Shown here piece by piece: positions 37,377 through 47,570 of a stretch of 64,000 bases of DNA (positions are counted from its first letter, which is position 1; the number at the start of each line of letters is the position of its first letter). Under the pieces are notes generated by a model that saw only the letters and a program-made list of their open reading frames with translations, was not told the origin of the DNA and did not search any database. This stretch comes from Adineta vaga. Its lineage: Eukaryota; Rotifera. The stretch is taken from NCBI GenBank assembly GCA_021613535.1, contig CP075497.1, forward strand, positions 2,480,001 to 2,544,000, given 5' to 3'. The translations under genes and the position numbers were made by a program.

Positions 37377-38385
37377 TTATTTTCAAATCATAGATTAAAC
37401 TTTTCTTATGCTGTTTGGAATAGAAACTGATAGTGAAATCCTTTACATATTTCTCTTTCGAGTTATAACGCTGCAGGCATAGCTATTCATACGTATACCA
37501 ATTGGAGACCTTTGAACTACTGAAATGCGTGCTTTCAATGCTATATGCTATTTAATTATCGATAGAACGTAGTAGTTTAACTTTGATGAGAATGTTTCAT
37601 GCTGAATTAGAAGTAACGAAAGATATATTTCATATTCATCCATCTGCTTATCATCCGCGATAGAGAATAGTATGATTATGTTCTTAATACACGTTGTTGA
37701 GACTTACATCATCGTAATAATTCTCACTTGATCGGTAATAGAAAATAAATTTGTACAAATTTACTTCCTTTATTTAAGATTACGTGGTTAGTTTCATCGT
37801 ATTTAACGCTTCATGCATCATTACTAAAGAGTTAGGTGCCTATCTATCAATCAATCTAACCAAATCTTTTACGTAAGCAAAGATACACACCTCTATCGTC
37901 GTGTATTTGACATACTTTTCAATATTATCTATGTGATAATCTTTTGCTTACTACAACATAAATTAATTTCAGTTGAATGAACAGATTAAAAGAGAACGAG
38001 CAAGTGAGAGAGAGAGAGAACAACTATAAAAATTCTTTCTCGTTTTTTTTCAAATGATAAATCAAAAACAAAAAGAAAACTAAATCCGAATAGATAATTT
38101 AAAAAATCAAATACATAATACTTCTCTTGGTTATATTCCAACATACACCCACACAAACACGGTTGTTAAACAAAAGAGAAGTGAAGAGTTCAAATGAGAT
38201 TTGTATGACGAGGACAAAAGAAAACCTAATGATCGTCATTATTTTGTCCTAGTTTAAAACAATCGAATTAGCAATGGAAGATCGGAGAATAATTTTCATA
38301 ATGATTGTGACGGGAAAACGTTGGATATTCATGTTTGACCTAAAATTTGATACAATTCAACGAAAATATATTTCAAATTGGTGTT
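37377..38385. other. Intergenic spacer
   Basis: About 1 kb between convergent genes. A GA run lies near 38007-38021. No frame or structured element is recognised; the last part is probably the 3' UTR of the downstream minus-strand gene. Confidence 0.5.
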
Positions 38386-40062
38386 TTAAAAACGTACTTG
38401 AGCTGCACAAGTACTACTCTTGCTATTTAAGATTTGATTCAGTGCCTCATTAGAATACAATGTATTTCCATATTGTCTGATATATTGATTTGGACTAATA
38501 CGTTTGATTTCTTTTCGTTGTTTTATATCACGATCAAGAATAACATTGATATCATCATATTCAACAATAATTTTTTTCGTTGGTTCATGAGCACGACGTT
38601 TGTGTCTTGTAGGCACGGGAGATGCACGTTCATAGATTATTTTACGTTTTTGTTCAGGAGGATATGGTAACCATTTCTCTACAAGGATAGGTGCAGGTTT
38701 TTGAATAATAGTAGAAACATTTTGTCGAAGACGTTCAACAATAACAGTTGGTGGAGATGGTGAGGGTGTGGGAAGGTGATGATACACAATAGTTGGTTTC
38801 GATGAATAATCATGTTTAGGAGGAATGGGCGGGCGTTCACGAAGGATAATCGGTGATGGAGTTTTTGATAATTGAATCTGACCTGTATCTTCTAATTTTT
38901 GACGTATCGTTGAAGACTTATTCGATGACGATGATTTATGTCGAACTTCTCGAATAATAATTGGCGCAGGTGGTGGTGGCGTCGGTGGACGAAGTAATTG
39001 TATATCAACTTTTTGTTTTAATAGAACATCTTTACTTTTTCTTCGTATAATAACTGGTGGTGGTGGTGGAATCGATGCCGACATTTCCTGAGAAAAATCC
39101 ATTGAAGCTGCGAAAGTTGAAACATGTTCAAGATCTTTCAAATAATTAAAATTAATATCTCCAATATTAGTTGTCGCTTCATAACTACTAAAAACATCAG
39201 TTGTTGGTTTATTTAATTCGTTCATTGTATCCGATGAATATCCCCATTCAATTTTCGATCCACCTGTCGTTGATGTCGCTTCTTCGTTTAATTTCTCTTC
39301 ATAAAGATTATTACTATTATTTCTATTTTGATTATTATGATTATTATTTGTTACTGGAGTAGCAAAATAAAATTGAGGATGAGATTCCGATGGTACAAAT
39401 TTTGTATAATTCATTTTTTCTCTCTGTTCATTTCGCCGTATAACAGTCGTTGGTTTACTACTACTTGTAATTGAACATGTAATTGATAAATCATCACAAC
39501 TTTTATGTCGTATTAATGGATTATTTTCCATCATTGATGTTAAATGAGTTGTTGATGATTGCGTTCGTCGACGTGATGGAATTGTTTGCATTGTAGAAAT
39601 CGATGTTGATGTTGTCATTGGTTGAATTTTCGAATTTTGAATAGAATAAACTGTATTGTCTAAATCAAAACTATCAGCATAAGCAACTAATGATTGAAGT
39701 AATTCCGTATCCGGTACGAATTGTTCATGAGTTGTTATATCCGTTCGAATGGTTGTTTGATGTTCAATTGCTGTTTCATAAAAGGAACTTCCTTGTTTTG
39801 TTGATTGTTGATAATTATTATCATATTGTTCATAATTAATAAACGATGGTTGAGTTTGTATAAGTATCGATAGATCAGTATGAGTATTATTTGCATTATT
39901 ATTATTTTGATTTCTCTCGGAAGATGTTGTTGCTTGTTGCATAAACATCGGATCAAATGTTAACTGCACATTATTACATAGCGAGATAATCGATGGTAAT
40001 GATGATGACCACTTATTCATTTTACACACACGCTCACGTCTCTTATATGTTTGTATGCACAC
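38386..40062 (-). CDS. Unrecognised protein with Pro / Ile-Arg-Glu repeats
   Basis: One uninterrupted frame of 558 codons. A second in-frame ATG (40020, MNKWSSSLPS) is an equally good start. Residues about 20-320 are low-complexity, rich in Asn, Ser, Thr and Gln. The C-terminal 230 residues contain a loose repeat in which a proline cluster is followed by a hydrophobic-basic strand: PPPPPVIIRRKS, PPPAPIIIREVR, PSPIILRERPP, SPPTVIVERLRQ, PAPILVEKWLPYPP, RKIIYERASPVP, KKIIVEYDD. The end (QYIRQYGNTLYSNEALNQIL) looks folded. Valine/isoleucine-proline-charged repeats recall membrane-skeleton proteins such as articulins and alveolins; that is only a resemblance. No signal peptide or membrane segment. 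Confidence 0.7.
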   Translation of the reverse strand: MCIQTYKRRERVCKMNKWSSSLPSIISLCNNVQLTFDPMFMQQATTSSERNQNNNNANNTHTDLSILIQTQPSFINYEQYDNNYQQSTKQGSSFYETAIEHQTTIRTDITTHEQFVPDTELLQSLVAYADSFDLDNTVYSIQNSKIQPMTTSTSISTMQTIPSRRRTQSSTTHLTSMMENNPLIRHKSCDDLSITCSITSSSKPTTVIRRNEQREKMNYTKFVPSESHPQFYFATPVTNNNHNNQNRNNSNNLYEEKLNEEATSTTGGSKIEWGYSSDTMNELNKPTTDVFSSYEATTNIGDINFNYLKDLEHVSTFAASMDFSQEMSASIPPPPPVIIRRKSKDVLLKQKVDIQLLRPPTPPPPAPIIIREVRHKSSSSNKSSTIRQKLEDTGQIQLSKTPSPIILRERPPIPPKHDYSSKPTIVYHHLPTPSPSPPTVIVERLRQNVSTIIQKPAPILVEKWLPYPPEQKRKIIYERASPVPTRHKRRAHEPTKKIIVEYDDINVILDRDIKQRKEIKRISPNQYIRQYGNTLYSNEALNQILNSKSSTCAAQVRF

Positions 40063-40525
40063 CTTTTCAAATAAGCGACTTCAATCAATTGAACATTGTC
40101 TTCATTTCCTACCTTTATGTATATGTGTGTAGGGTGAAACATGGCACATTTGTCGTGTCGTTTATCGTTGATGCGTGACGCTATTGAACATTTACACGCA
40201 TCTCGACACATTCACATTGTAAAGAACAATCGACAACCTTATCAGATCAAACAAATGTAATTATTAAAATGCTTAAAAAACAGATAATTACACAGGCCTA
40301 CAAAGACAAGGATTTTTTTCTTCTCATTCTTCTCTATTAAATAAGAAAAAACTCATTTCGTGGACGTTTGACATTGAAATGAAGTTTTTTTTTCCTTCCT
40401 AGATTGAAAATGAACAAATGTACAAGAATATTTCATTTAATATTAATTGAACATTGAAGTTATTTATTTCATCAACTTTTTCTTTCTAGAAAAAAAAATC
40501 ATTCATTTAGAAAAAGAAACAATTT
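40063..40525. other. Intergenic spacer
   Basis: About 460 nt between the repeat protein's 5' end and the F-box gene's 3' end. T-rich and A-rich tracts; no feature recognised. Confidence 0.45.
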
Positions 40526-42394
40526 TCATTCATGATCATCCGTAACAAGTGATGCATAATAATCTAAAATAACGATCGATTTGTTTCGTTTATATAAATC
40601 TAATAAAAGATCATCTTTTATTTGATTGCATTGCGTGAAATTTAATTGTTCAATATGTTGAAGATGTTTCTCCGGAACATCTTTTAACACATGACCAAAG
40701 ATTTGATGACAACCTAATAATGATAAACGTCGAAGATGATGACATCGCATGACGATTTCATTGAAACCTTCATCAGTAAGATTATATGCCCATGAACAGG
40801 TGAAATCAATTAGACAAGGACACCTAGAAGAATCCGTTTGTTAATCGAAGAAAAGAGAAATCAGAATAACTTACATTGTCATTATTGCTCGAAGACAATT
40901 ATCATCAATAAAATGACATTCATCTAATTTTAAAAGAATTAAATGCGCAAAACTATGTTTATCATTGAATAATATTTGGAATGATTCGAGTGGAATATTC
41001 GGCATTTTTGTTAAAGATAATTCTTTCAAATGAGAAAAATTCTAAAGATAAAAATCTTTCAAAATAAATCTATGAAAGAAAAAGAAAAACCTTTTTTCTT
41101 ACGTGAAATATATGAAAATTTGAACCGGTTAAATTAATACAGAATTCAATTGTGATGATTTCTAATTTCCGACATTGATCTAAATAATCTACTGATATAT
41201 CTGTCAATTCTGTACCATTAATTTCAAGTTTTTCCAAATACATTTGATGTTTATCACATAATACTTTCATTGTTCTAAATTGAAAATCAAATGTGTCTTT
41301 CAAAACTATGAAATACCAAAGAAGATATCTTACTCGTCATTAATAATGTCAATATATAACAATTTTAATTCAACAATTGTATTTAAATTATTCATCAATT
41401 GTAAAAGTCCGAAATTGGTAATTCCATCTTGATACGATGCAGTGATATTTCTCAATTTCATTTGATTATCAGCAAGTAAGGATAAGACTAAATCAAATTT
41501 TTCATAATTTTTGTTTCGTTGCGGATCGAAGATGATTGTTTGTAAACAATGAGGAAAATATTCCACAATTAAACATATTAATATTGGAGATATAAGAATA
41601 TTATGAAAACGTATCGTATGAAGATTTGGATTTGTTCGAGCAAGACGATGAAACCAAATGGCCCAAGTTAAAATGCTCACATCATTCTCCCAGTCAGTAA
41701 ATGTGATTGAACGAACAGATGTGACATATGAAAATAAATGCGTAATATCGAAAACAGAGATTATTTTGGTGAGATCAAGTTCAATTGGAACATGAGATAA
41801 TATTAAATTAGCAATATAATGACATGTAGGTGCGAGATTTGTTAAAAGTTCAAATGGAGAAATAAATGAACAGATATGAAGAAGAAGTTCAGGAGGTAAA
41901 CCGAGAAGATTATATACAGAAGAATTTGGAATGAAAATATCAGTTTTTGTAGATTGTTCAATGATTTGATTCGAATTTTCATTGAATGTAAATAAACTCA
42001 ATTGATTTAGAATATCTAAAGTTAATTTTTGTTGTTGTTGTTGTTCTTCATCATCATCGTCATCATTGTCGTTATCGTTTTCTTCTAATTGTTTGATATC
42101 TTCAAACGTCCAATCATTATCACATAAAGGATAATTTAAAGCATCTCGACATTCATCGGAACTATTTTGTTCTTGTTGAAGATTTTCAATTAATTTTGAA
42201 ATTGTGATGATCGATTGTTCTAATTCTTCAATATCTGAATCATGTGGTCCGTACAATCGATATGATTCATCGTATGTATCATCAAATATCACAGCGGAAT
42301 TTTCATGTAATCGACAAATATTCAAAAGAGTTTCAAGTCGATGTTTAACATTATGAAAATGTAACAGGAGATGATCAATTATTGATGATGACAT
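40526..42394 (-). CDS. F-box / leucine-rich-repeat protein
   Basis: The start at 42394 (MSSSIIDHLLLHFHN) is preceded directly by TTTTCTTTTCAG, so it is either spliced from a leader exon or trans-spliced. Residues 1-160 are helical, then acidic (an Asp/Glu run and poly-Gln near 42030-42060). The F-box is LLGLPPELLLHICSFISPFE with LLTNLAPTCHYIANLI (41.8-41.93 kb). LRRs of the amino-acid-cysteine type follow to the end (LEKLEINGTELTDISVDYLD, LKELSLTKMP, LRRLSLLGCHQIFGHVL, IEQLNFTQCNQIKDDLLLDL), over three short introns. The FBXL type recruits substrates to SCF ubiquitin ligases. No known FBXL number can be given. It lies 56 nt downstream of the GATC stop on the same strand. Confidence 0.85.
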
Positions 42395-42408
42395 CTGAAA
42401 AGAAAACA
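42395..42408 (-). promoter_or_regulatory. Acceptor-like tract directly before F-box gene ATG
   Basis: On the minus strand TGTTTTCTTTTCAG abuts the ATG, only about 56 nt after the GATC stop. No donor for a conventional intron fits in the spacer, so a spliced-leader trans-splice site is the simplest reading. Confidence 0.5.
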
Positions 42409-42450
42409 AATGTAAAGAAAATCTAGTTGATTGTGAGAAAAACAAGTTTA

Positions 42451-42858
42451 TTATAGTTTGGTTTTATCAACTTTTTCAACAGTTTGAGATTCGCGTTTAC
42501 CAATCATTGGTGCTACTAAATAATCTTCATAAGTTCGTGCAGCATTTTCTAACACTTGTTTTGTTGATAAAGTTTTTTCCTTTGAAACAATATCTTCTTG
42601 TTTTAAAGGACATAATTCTGTTTCAGCAAGTGTATATAATGGTTGAAGATGATCAACATTTGCTTGATGAATAATATCCGATGCATGAATCGTTTTTTCA
42701 ACTTTTTTTATTGTTTGTTCATTTTGAAATGAAAGTAATGAAAGACGTTCGAGTTTCTTTTGCATATCATTATCGATTTTAATTGGATGTGTAACAAATT
42801 TTTCTTTAATTTGTTTTAAAATTGAATATGAACGACGAGATGGAAAATATCGAAACAT
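42451..42858 (-). CDS. GATC: Glutamyl-tRNA(Gln) amidotransferase subunit C, mitochondrial
   Basis: A single exon of 135 codons. GatC is the small wrapping subunit of the GatCAB complex that converts Glu-tRNA(Gln) to Gln-tRNA(Gln) in mitochondria. The start at 42858 follows a TTTGCAG acceptor immediately; an ATG two codons earlier overlaps that acceptor and is unlikely. The first 20 residues (MFRYFPSRRSYSILK) are basic and hydroxylated, like a mitochondrial targeting peptide. The family core is LERLSLLSFQNEQTIKKVEK, then VDHLQPLYTLAE and LCPLKQEDIVS, with ARTYEDYLVAPMIGKRE near the end. It lies between EIF3A (302 nt upstream) and the F-box gene (56 nt downstream), all on the minus strand. Confidence 0.82.
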   Translation of the reverse strand: MFRYFPSRRSYSILKQIKEKFVTHPIKIDNDMQKKLERLSLLSFQNEQTIKKVEKTIHASDIIHQANVDHLQPLYTLAETELCPLKQEDIVSKEKTLSTKQVLENAARTYEDYLVAPMIGKRESQTVEKVDKTKL

Positions 42859-42870
42859 CTGCAAACAAAT
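42859..42870 (-). promoter_or_regulatory. Acceptor-like tract directly before GATC ATG
   Basis: Minus-strand ATTTGTTTGCAG abuts the start codon. It could be a trans-splice site or the acceptor of a 5' UTR intron. Confidence 0.45.
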
Positions 42871-43160
42871 ATTTAGTGTTCTCTTCGCTATGTCTTCATT
42901 CTCTTCAGTGATTATTCAATTAATTTATAAAAATAAACTTTTTAAAAGAAAAGAAATTTATTTATTTTTATTGGATTAATGAATTTGTTTTTTTTTGATA
43001 GATGAAGCGCAAGAAAAAGGAATATTGAAGAACGGATGAAAATAATGGATAACAGCGTGAATAGATTGGATAAGCACGAAAGACAACACACAAACATTTA
43101 AAAGATAGGAATAAAAAAAAACAATAATTATGAGAACACTTATTTTCGATTAATTAGATT

Positions 43161-46100
43161 TCACTCTCGATTACCGCCACCGTAACTGCGATTGGGTCCA
43201 CGACGATCATCTCCAAAACCACCAGGACGTCGATTATCGTTTCGTCTTTCGTTTGATGATGGACCACCAGCGGGACGAGGACGTTCATTTTCATCTTCAT
43301 CGTCATCATTAGCACGCCAACTAAAAAAAATGATATAGAAATCAAAAACTATGTTTATGATCGAACCAACCTATTCAAACGAGTTTTCTCGCGTGCACGC
43401 CAATCATTATTGTCATCCGCTCGAGGTCGATTACTGAATGACGATGGACCACCACGACCACTCTCTCGTGGTTCTTCCCGTTGTTCTGTAGACATACGTG
43501 TTCTTGATTGCCAAGCTCCTGCGCTGGCGGATGATTCTTCTGAACGTTGTTGTGTTGGTCGATCATTATTAGTGCGAGGACTATATTCAATACGAAAGAA
43601 AATTTAACCTGTTAGTCAGATATTCTGTATTATTTACGGATTAGGACGTCGTTTTTCAACTGTTTGCCAGCTATTAGCTGATTCTGTATTTCTTTCCGTC
43701 CACCGTTCGGATGTTGACGCAGTTGATGGCTTGTTTTGTTGTGAAGAAAATCCTCGTCGATCATCTCTTCGATCATCTCCTCTATCGTCCCGTCGATTAT
43801 CTCGTCGATCGTCTCTTCGATCATCATATTGTTGATCAGGTTTTGGTCTTGGTCGCCATGCTTCACCCGATGAGCCTTTATTATTGAATGAATCATCAGT
43901 ACGTCGATCACCAATATTACGTGGCCTACAATACATATATATATTGTGAATGAAATAGAGAAAATAAATCATACCGTTGTTCTTCGGTTCGTGTACGCCA
44001 TTTATCCGAAGAATTTCCTTGTGACGGTGGATTATCATCACCTTCATGGGCATTACGACGCCATGGACGGCTATAATAATAAAAAAATTATATCATTAAT
44101 AAAAACAATCAATTGCTTTTAGAATATACAAACTTGTCAGATATGTCTCTATCTTGTTGATAATTACCAGTTGTCAGAGGACCTCGCCGAGTATTACCAG
44201 TCGATGCCACTGTAGTTGATTGTGAAGCATCTTTTTCAGATTGTAAACGTCTTTCAACTTCTGCTAAACGTTCACGTTGTATTCTTGCTTGCTCAGCATA
44301 TTTCTTATCTCGTTCTGCATCAACTGCACGTGCTTCTTTTATACGTTCTGCTTCTTTTCGTTTAATTTCTGCTTGAATCTCTTGCTGATGTGCTTCTAAT
44401 TTTTGTTCTTTTTTTAATTTCTTTTGTCTTCGAAATTCTTGTTTTTTCTTTTCAACATTTTCCAACCGTATTTGTTTCAATCGTTGTTCACGTGCAATTT
44501 TCAAGCGTTGATCAAATTCGTTCATACTTTGAATATAATCTACATGACGTTGTCCACGAATCGATTGTAGAAATGTCTTTTTCTCTTCTTCCATTCGTAT
44601 AAGACGATCACGTTTTTCAATAGCTTGTTCACGTTCAATACGTTGAATTTCTCGTCGACGATTTGCATCTTCTTCAGCTTGTTTTTGTAAGACAGGAATT
44701 TCAGCTTCATGCAACGCTCGAATAAGATAATCAATTTTTTTAAACTGAACTCTCAATTTGTCTTTTTGATCACGACTATGATCAATCACATGTTTAATAT
44801 GTAAAGTATTGAGTTCATTTGGCTCATAGTTATAAAGATTTTCTTCACCAACAACATCGATAATCTTACGACCAATTTCCGATTCACGTAATTTATCGAT
44901 TGCCATTTTCATAGCAAAACGTTGTTCTTCTTTAACTTTTTCAATAGCTGCTTGTTGTGCTTGATTTTTAAGATCACTTTCACGTCGAAGTTTTTCTTCT
45001 TCAATACGTTCCGCTTGTTTTGTTTTGGAAGCCAGTTCTGCATGTTTCATCTAATTAAAGAAACGATTTTAAAAAAATCGATTTTCATTTGTAAGTTTTC
45101 TATTTACTTTATCTTTATGTTCTTTTTCTTTATCTTCTTTATATCTTTCAATTAATTCTCTTCGTTTTAAGATATCTCGACGTTGAACTAGTTCATCACG
45201 AGCATATGTACCTGCTATTTGACGTCTTAATTTATCATTACGTTCTTTATTTGCCTTTTCATTGATTATTTCTATACACGAATACAATGCACGTGATATA
45301 GAAATAAGTTGATTACGAATTTGTTCATTAGGCATTTTTTGTAAGACAGTTGCTTTTGCACCAGCATCAATACCTGCTGATCGTCCAGTTGAAGCATTTA
45401 AATCAGTACCGAAAGTTAATGCTTGTGATTTATGTTCAATATGAACTTGAACATCATTATTTCGTGCAGCATTAACAATAATTTTTTCTAAACGATGCAC
45501 ATCCATAGGCGGTGCAAGACTAATAAAACGTTTTAACGAAATTGTTTGATAAACTTGAGAAACTTGTTGAAGTAAACGAACAACTGTCACATCACGTAGT
45601 GCCAACATATATTGAGAATATTCAGGTTGAGCAAGTTTTTCAACAAATTCAATACCTTCTTCCATTTTCGCTGATAATTTTAATGGATTAAATTCGACTT
45701 CTAACCATTCATACATATCTTTTATTTCAGGATGAACAAAATTTAAAACACCTTGTTTTATCATATCACGTATAAGACTTGCACGTGTTGGAACTTGTTG
45801 TAAGGATAATAAACTTGTCAAACGTTTTTGTTTTTCATGAAGATTTTCTTCGGGATCTAAATGTTCATCGATTTGTGTACGAGGTGCTGGTAAAGGAATT
45901 GATAGAATAGCTAATACTAAAAGAAATAAACAGTAAAATTTCAACTTAATTTTTCTTTTGTTTCTATTAATTTCACTCACAAGCTTTTGTTGCCAGACGA
46001 GTTAATTCAGCATGTGTAATATTCTTTTTTTGTTCTTTATGTAAAACGTATAATTTCAAAACAGTAGTAGCATGGAAGACATAATTTTCAGCTTTCCAAA

Positions 46101-47162
46101 AAACTAATGCTACTTTATTATAATAAGTAGCTAATTGTTGTGGCCGAGGTGTTTTCTTCGAAATAGTTGTAAGATGATTAATATCTTCGATAGCTTTAAA
46201 TGCTTCCTAAAATATTATAAAGGAAGAAATTAGAAAAGAATGGTGATCAATTTCAAAAAGTAAATGACCTGCCATAATTCCATGGCAATAGCTGTATCAA
46301 GTTGTACTAAACGTGTTTCTAAATGAAGTGCTTGTGTTTCCGGTAATTGAAAATTGACACTATAAATTTGTTGTGAATATTTTTGTGATTGAGAAAAATG
46401 TGTTCGAATTGTATCGCATAATTTTCGAAATTCGGGTCGACGATTATATTGTTGACAGAAACGAAAACCCATTTGTGCAACATCTTGATAGATCTTTTCC
46501 ACTCGATTATTGTTTTTCAATAGATCTAAGCATTGTTTATAAGATTCCCAGACAAATTTCAGCCATGGTGCAAGCATATCACGATCTGTACGATCTTGTT
46601 GTGATTCACCACTAACGGCACTTAATAGAAGACTAGAAAACAAACAGAAATTGTGGTTATATTGAAACATCGTCATGAGAATTACCTTTCCGGTGTTTGA
46701 AGATATTCTAAATCATCAATATCAACAATAGCATTTTTGGCTTCTTGGCGCGCGTCTAAACAACGTTGTTCGCCTTGTTTAAGATATTTCATAATTACAT
46801 CTTCAAGTGATTTCACAGAAACCTAAATCGAACAAATTTAAAATGATGGAAAATTAGATTCTGTAAACGAACTGTTTGTGCGATTGTTTTGTACTGATGA
46901 AGACCATCTTTTGCAATTATACTTTTCTTTAATTCAACACATAATTCTAAAAGTTTTTCCATTAATGGTTCGTGAATCTTTGTCCATGTTCGATGACGAC
47001 GTGATTTAACAACTTCAAGAAGAACTTCTAAAGCACGTTGTTTTTTTCCAACTTCAATCAATTCTACGAAAGAATATCAATATTTTATTTCTAATCGGAA
47101 CACAATTTGAAATACGAACCGTCAGCTCGTTTGAGAGCGCTTTCAGGCTTCATGAATACCAT
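43161..47162 (-). CDS. EIF3A: Eukaryotic translation initiation factor 3 subunit A
   Basis: The largest eIF3 scaffold subunit, binding the 40S ribosome. The start at 47162 ([20 protein letters not shown]) aligns with the family start. The N-terminal helical region carries [74 protein letters not shown] and [16 protein letters not shown]. The PCI domain has [33 protein letters not shown], and [19 protein letters not shown] long Glu/Lys/Arg-rich spectrin-like helix follows (44.1-45.3 kb). The C-terminus is an Arg/Asp tail with [14 protein letters not shown]-type repeats at 43.77-43.83 kb, ending [13 protein letters not shown]. About ten exons, all in frame. Its start lies only 46 nt downstream of the histone-fold-like gene's stop. 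Confidence 0.96.
43765..43835 (-). repeat. Asp-Asp-Arg-Arg coding repeat in EIF3A tail
   Basis: A 12-nt unit (GATGATCGAAGA and close variants on the coding strand) is repeated about six times, giving DDRR units. Confidence 0.75.
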
Positions 47163-47192
47163 TTTTATTCAATAAACTAAAGCAAATTTTAT

Positions 47193-47207
47193 CTGAAAAG
47201 AAAGAAC
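47193..47207 (-). promoter_or_regulatory. Acceptor tract between histone-fold gene and EIF3A
   Basis: GTTCTTTCTTTTCAG starts right after the upstream gene's TGA and is followed by 30 nt of leader to the EIF3A ATG. A stop-to-acceptor distance of 15 nt is typical of trans-spliced operons. Confidence 0.55.
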
Positions 47208-47570
47208 TCAACGATGATTCAATGTTTCCATTATAGAAAAGAATAAGGTTCGATCAGGAATTAAATGTGCATGAAGCTATTAACCAATAAAAGATAAATA
47301 TTATCAATATAGATTGAAATTAATGAAAGATATTTTTCTCACTCGAATTGTATTTAATAAATCATCAGATGAAAATGATGTAACGTGATTTTCAGTTGAC
47401 ATATGTTCAAGAATATTTTTAACAAAATCAACTGTTGTTTCCACTATTTTATCGATAGCTGCAATGTCAATATCTGACGTTGAAGATTTTCGAGCTGCAA
47501 GAATAACAGTTGTTCGTAAATGAGAGATGAAATTGTTTGGATCACTATCGATATCGTCTTCGGTACTCAT
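47208..47570 (-). CDS. Small histone-fold-like protein
   Basis: Two exons (47570-47343 and 47276-47208; intron 66 nt, GTGAGA..AATAG) join in phase 0 into 98 residues. The pattern fits a histone fold: a first helix (FISHLRTTVILAARK), a long central helix (IDIAAIDKIVETTVDFVKNI), a loop with Thr-Ser-Phe, then SSDDLLNTIRLHAHLIPD as the third helix. The xxSxDDLLNTIR segment resembles the L2-helix-3 of CENP-S/MHF1 and of TAF12-like proteins. I cannot choose between kinetochore/Fanconi (CENP-S), TFIID or other histone-fold families. It lies just upstream of EIF3A on the same strand, apparently in the same transcription unit. Confidence 0.55.

Noticed and set aside
43375-43914. Open frames on both strands inside the EIF3A tail
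   Set aside because: Shadows of the Arg/Asp/Ser-rich coding repeats.
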